Positions 5,425-7,331 of a stretch of 7,331 nt of DNA are shown piece by piece. Location of the stretch: contig JAEYRQ010000197.1 of NCBI GenBank assembly GCA_023435545.1, forward strand, positions 1-7,331. The letters are read 5' to 3'. The translations under genes were made by a program, and so were the position numbers. The notes beneath the pieces are model-generated. The model ran no database searches, was not told the DNA's origin, and saw only the letters and a list, made by a program, of their open reading frames with translations. This stretch comes from Pseudomonadota bacterium (GTDB lineage: Bacteria; Pseudomonadota; Alphaproteobacteria; Rhizobiales; Tepidamorphaceae). Within the stretch, counting starts at the first letter, position 1, and each line of letters opens with the position of its first letter.

Positions 5425-5799
5425 ATGACCACCTACTTCACCAAGGACCACGAATGGATCGCCGTCGATGGCGACGTCGCCACTGTCGGAATCACGGACT
5501 ATGCGCAGGGGCAACTCGGCGACGTGGTCTATGTCGAGCTTCCCGCCGTCGGCAAGGCGGTGAAGCAGGGCGACGAGGCGGCGGTCGTCGAATCGGTCAA
5601 GGCCGCGAGCGAAGTCTACGCGCCGGTGTCGGGCGAAGTCGTCGAGGTCAACGAGGGACTGACCGACGAGCCGGCCAAGGTGAACGCGGCAGCCGAGAGC
5701 GACGGCTGGTTCCTGAAGCTCAGGATCTCCGACAAGGGCCAGCTCTCCGAGCTGATGTCGGCCGACGCCTACAAGGCCTATCTGGACGAGATCGGCTGA
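5425..5799 (+). CDS. gcvH: Glycine cleavage system H protein (lipoyl carrier)
   Basis: GcvH carries the aminomethyl intermediate on a lipoyl-lysine between the P, T and L proteins in the cytoplasm. The 124-residue protein is of normal length. The lipoylation site is Lys59 in [10 protein letters not shown] (54-63). The N-terminal [23 protein letters not shown] (6-28) and [10 protein letters not shown] (31-40) blocks and the C-terminal [14 protein letters not shown] region are characteristic. GAGGGA at 5411-5416 is eight bases before the ATG and supports the start. It is separated from gcvT by about 200 bases holding the palindromic repeat. It is followed after only four bases by the OsmC-family gene, so these two are likely to be translationally coupled. 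Identification is firm. Confidence 0.97.
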   Translation: MTTYFTKDHEWIAVDGDVATVGITDYAQGQLGDVVYVELPAVGKAVKQGDEAAVVESVKAASEVYAPVSGEVVEVNEGLTDEPAKVNAAAESDGWFLKLRISDKGQLSELMSADAYKAYLDEIG

Positions 5800-5803
5800 C
5801 GCC

Positions 5804-6271
5804 ATGGCGCATCTCTATACGGCGACGGTCCGCTGGTCGGCCGAGGGCGATTTCGCTTCCGGCAAGTACAGCCGCGGCCACGAATGGGTGTTCGACGGCG
5901 GGGTGACCGTGCCGGGCTCGTCGGCGCCCTCGGTTGTGCCGCCGCCCCTGTCGCGCGAGGACGCGGTGGATCCGGAGGAGGCCTTCATCGCCGCGCTTTC
6001 GTCCTGCCACATGCTCTGGTTCCTCGACCTGACGTGGCGGGCCGGCTTCGTGGCCACGGCCTACGAGGATCACGCCGAGGGGACCATGGCGCGCCTCGAG
6101 GCTAAGCGCTGGTGGATGAACAAGGTGACGCTCAGGCCCCGCGTCACCTTCGCGGCTGGCGCAGCGCCCGATGCCGACCGGCTCGCCGCGCTGCACGAGG
6201 AGGCCCACCACCTCTGCTACATCGCCAATTCCGTGCGCAGCGAGGTCGCCGTCGAGCCGGTGACCGATTGA
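5804..6271 (+). CDS. OsmC/Ohr family thiol peroxidase-like protein inside the gcv operon
   Basis: This 155-residue protein belongs to the OsmC/Ohr fold, whose members reduce organic hydroperoxides with two cysteines in the cytoplasm. Both cysteines are present: Cys68 in [17 protein letters not shown] (58-74), on the central helix and predicted to be peroxidatic, and Cys138 in [10 protein letters not shown] (135-144), predicted to be resolving. Their spacing of 70 residues suits the family. The helix motif SSCHML differs from the GCHAAC of classical Ohr and the HAACF of classical OsmC, so it belongs to a separate OsmC-like subgroup and the substrate is uncertain. The start at 5804 is four bases after the gcvH stop and lacks a strong ribosome binding site, which suggests coupled translation. 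The gcvPA gene starts ten bases after its stop, so it is an integral part of the operon. Ohr-type enzymes are known to take electrons from lipoylated proteins, which makes the gcvH neighbour notable. Confidence 0.9.
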   Translation: MAHLYTATVRWSAEGDFASGKYSRGHEWVFDGGVTVPGSSAPSVVPPPLSREDAVDPEEAFIAALSSCHMLWFLDLTWRAGFVATAYEDHAEGTMARLEAKRWWMNKVTLRPRVTFAAGAAPDADRLAALHEEAHHLCYIANSVRSEVAVEPVTD

Positions 6272-6281
6272 GGAGTTTCGT

Positions 6282-7331
6282 ATGCGTTATCTCCCCCTGA
6301 CCGATGCCGACCGCTCCGCCATGCTGGCGAAGATCGGCGTCGACGGTATCGACGACCTGTTCGCCGACGTGCCGCGCGCGGCCTGGCGGACGGATCCGGT
6401 CGACTTGCCGCTGGCAAAGAGCGAGATGGAGGTCGAGCGGCTGCTCGGACGCCTCGCCCAGCGGAACGTGCCGGCTGCAAGCGTTCCCTTCTTCGTCGGC
6501 GCCGGCGCCTATCGCCACCACGTGCCAGCCAGCGTCGACCACCTGATCCAGCGCTCGGAATTTCTCACCTCCTACACGCCCTACCAGCCGGAGGTCAGCC
6601 AGGGGACGCTGCAGGTATTGTTCGAGTTCCAGACACAGGTGGCGGAACTGACCGGCATGGAGGTCGCCAACGCCTCGATGTATGACGGCTCGACCGCGAC
6701 CGGCGAGGCGGTGCTGATGGCGCACCGGCTGACCCGCCGGGAAAAGGCGGTGCTCGCCGGCAACCTGCACCCGCATTATCGCGCCGTGGTCGAAAACCTC
6801 GCCGAGATGGCCGGTCACGAGGTCGAGGCGCTGCCGCCGGTGCCGGTCGGCGAGGAGGATGTCCTCGGCCGCATCGACGACACGGTGTCCTGCGTCGTCG
6901 TGCAGTCGCCGGACGTGTTCGGCAATCTCGTGGACCTGGCCCCGATCGCCGAGAAGGCGCACGCCCATGGGGCGCTGCTGATCGCGGTGTTCACCGAGGT
7001 CGTCTCGCTCGGCCTGATCGAGCCGCCTGGCGCGATGGGCGCCGACATCGTCGTCGGCGAGGGCCAGGGCATCGGCAACGGGCTCAATTTCGGCGGCCCC
7101 TATGTCGGCCTGTTCGCGACGCGGCAGAAGTTCGTGCGGCAGATGCCCGGCCGGCTCTGCGGCGAAACGGTGGACGCGGAGGGCCGGCGCGGCTTCGTCT
7201 TGACGCTGTCGACCCGCGAGCAGCACATCCGCCGCGAGAAGGCGACCTCGAACATCTGCACGAACTCCGGTCTGTGCGCGCTCGCCTTCACCATTCACAT
7301 GACGCTCCTGGGCGCCGCGGGGCTCGGCCGG
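6282..7331 (+). CDS. gcvPA: Glycine dehydrogenase (decarboxylating) subunit 1, 3' end cut by window
   Basis: This is the N-terminal subunit of the split P protein, which with GcvPB decarboxylates glycine and loads the aminomethyl group on GcvH. The first 350 residues are present, against about 440-450 for the full subunit; the frame stays open to the last base. Conserved blocks are [15 protein letters not shown] (1-15), [13 protein letters not shown] (70-82), the [15 protein letters not shown] block (97-111), [10 protein letters not shown] (130-139) and the [20 protein letters not shown] block (312-331). The start at 6282 is supported by AGGAG at 6271-6275, which overlaps the stop codon of the OsmC-family gene. 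The split subunit form, not the fused GcvP, is inferred from the short N-terminus and the sequence blocks typical of subunit 1. The PLP lysine belongs to GcvPB, expected just beyond the window. Confidence 0.95.
   Translation, partial: MRYLPLTDADRSAMLAKIGVDGIDDLFADVPRAAWRTDPVDLPLAKSEMEVERLLGRLAQRNVPAASVPFFVGAGAYRHHVPASVDHLIQRSEFLTSYTPYQPEVSQGTLQVLFEFQTQVAELTGMEVANASMYDGSTATGEAVLMAHRLTRREKAVLAGNLHPHYRAVVENLAEMAGHEVEALPPVPVGEEDVLGRIDDTVSCVVVQSPDVFGNLVDLAPIAEKAHAHGALLIAVFTEVVSLGLIEPPGAMGADIVVGEGQGIGNGLNFGGPYVGLFATRQKFVRQMPGRLCGETVDAEGRRGFVLTLSTREQHIRREKATSNICTNSGLCALAFTIHMTLLGAAGLGR

Noticed and set aside
6144..7298. Long open frame on the minus strand opposite the OsmC gene and gcvPA
   Set aside because: Low-complexity Arg/Ala/Asp/His-rich translation with no family features, fully overlapped by two firmly identified genes.

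Overview
The DNA is GC-rich with strongly GC-biased third codon positions. The gene content (a COG4123-type methyltransferase, a short S49 peptidase, a riboswitch-led gcv operon with a split GcvP) points to an alphaproteobacterium, most likely of the Hyphomicrobiales (Rhizobiales). The genus cannot be named from this window. No tRNA, rRNA, CRISPR array or insertion sequence was seen.

Layout, left to right. Positions 1-503 hold the 3' part of a TrmN6-like methyltransferase. A short S49 (SppA/SohB-type) serine peptidase follows at 558-1415, with a 63-residue membrane-anchored protein (1427-1618) directly behind it. A CPBP-family intramembrane protease lies convergent on the minus strand (1633-2298). 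It is divergent from moaB (2480-3022, molybdenum cofactor biosynthesis). A predicted lipoprotein of unknown function (3147-3791) has its own promoter-like sequence.

The right half is a glycine-cleavage operon: promoter (about 3788-3815), tandem glycine riboswitch (3835-4024), gcvT (4082-5221), a structured palindromic intergenic repeat (about 5241-5378), gcvH (5425-5799), an OsmC-family thiol peroxidase (5804-6271) and gcvPA (6282 to the window end, cut). gcvPB is expected just beyond the right edge. GcvPA with GcvPB would decarboxylate glycine, GcvH carries the aminomethyl group on lipoyl-lysine, and GcvT releases ammonia and gives 5,10-methylene-tetrahydrofolate. Glycine sensed by the riboswitch would raise expression of the system that degrades it.

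The main points of interest are three. The gcvT ribosome binding site has a perfect 9-nt complement inside the riboswitch's second aptamer, which suggests a translational ON switch. The aptamer-1 closing helix has the same two sequence elements, so strands could be exchanged. A two-cysteine OsmC protein is wedged between gcvH and gcvPA, which suggests a redox link to the lipoyl arm of GcvH.
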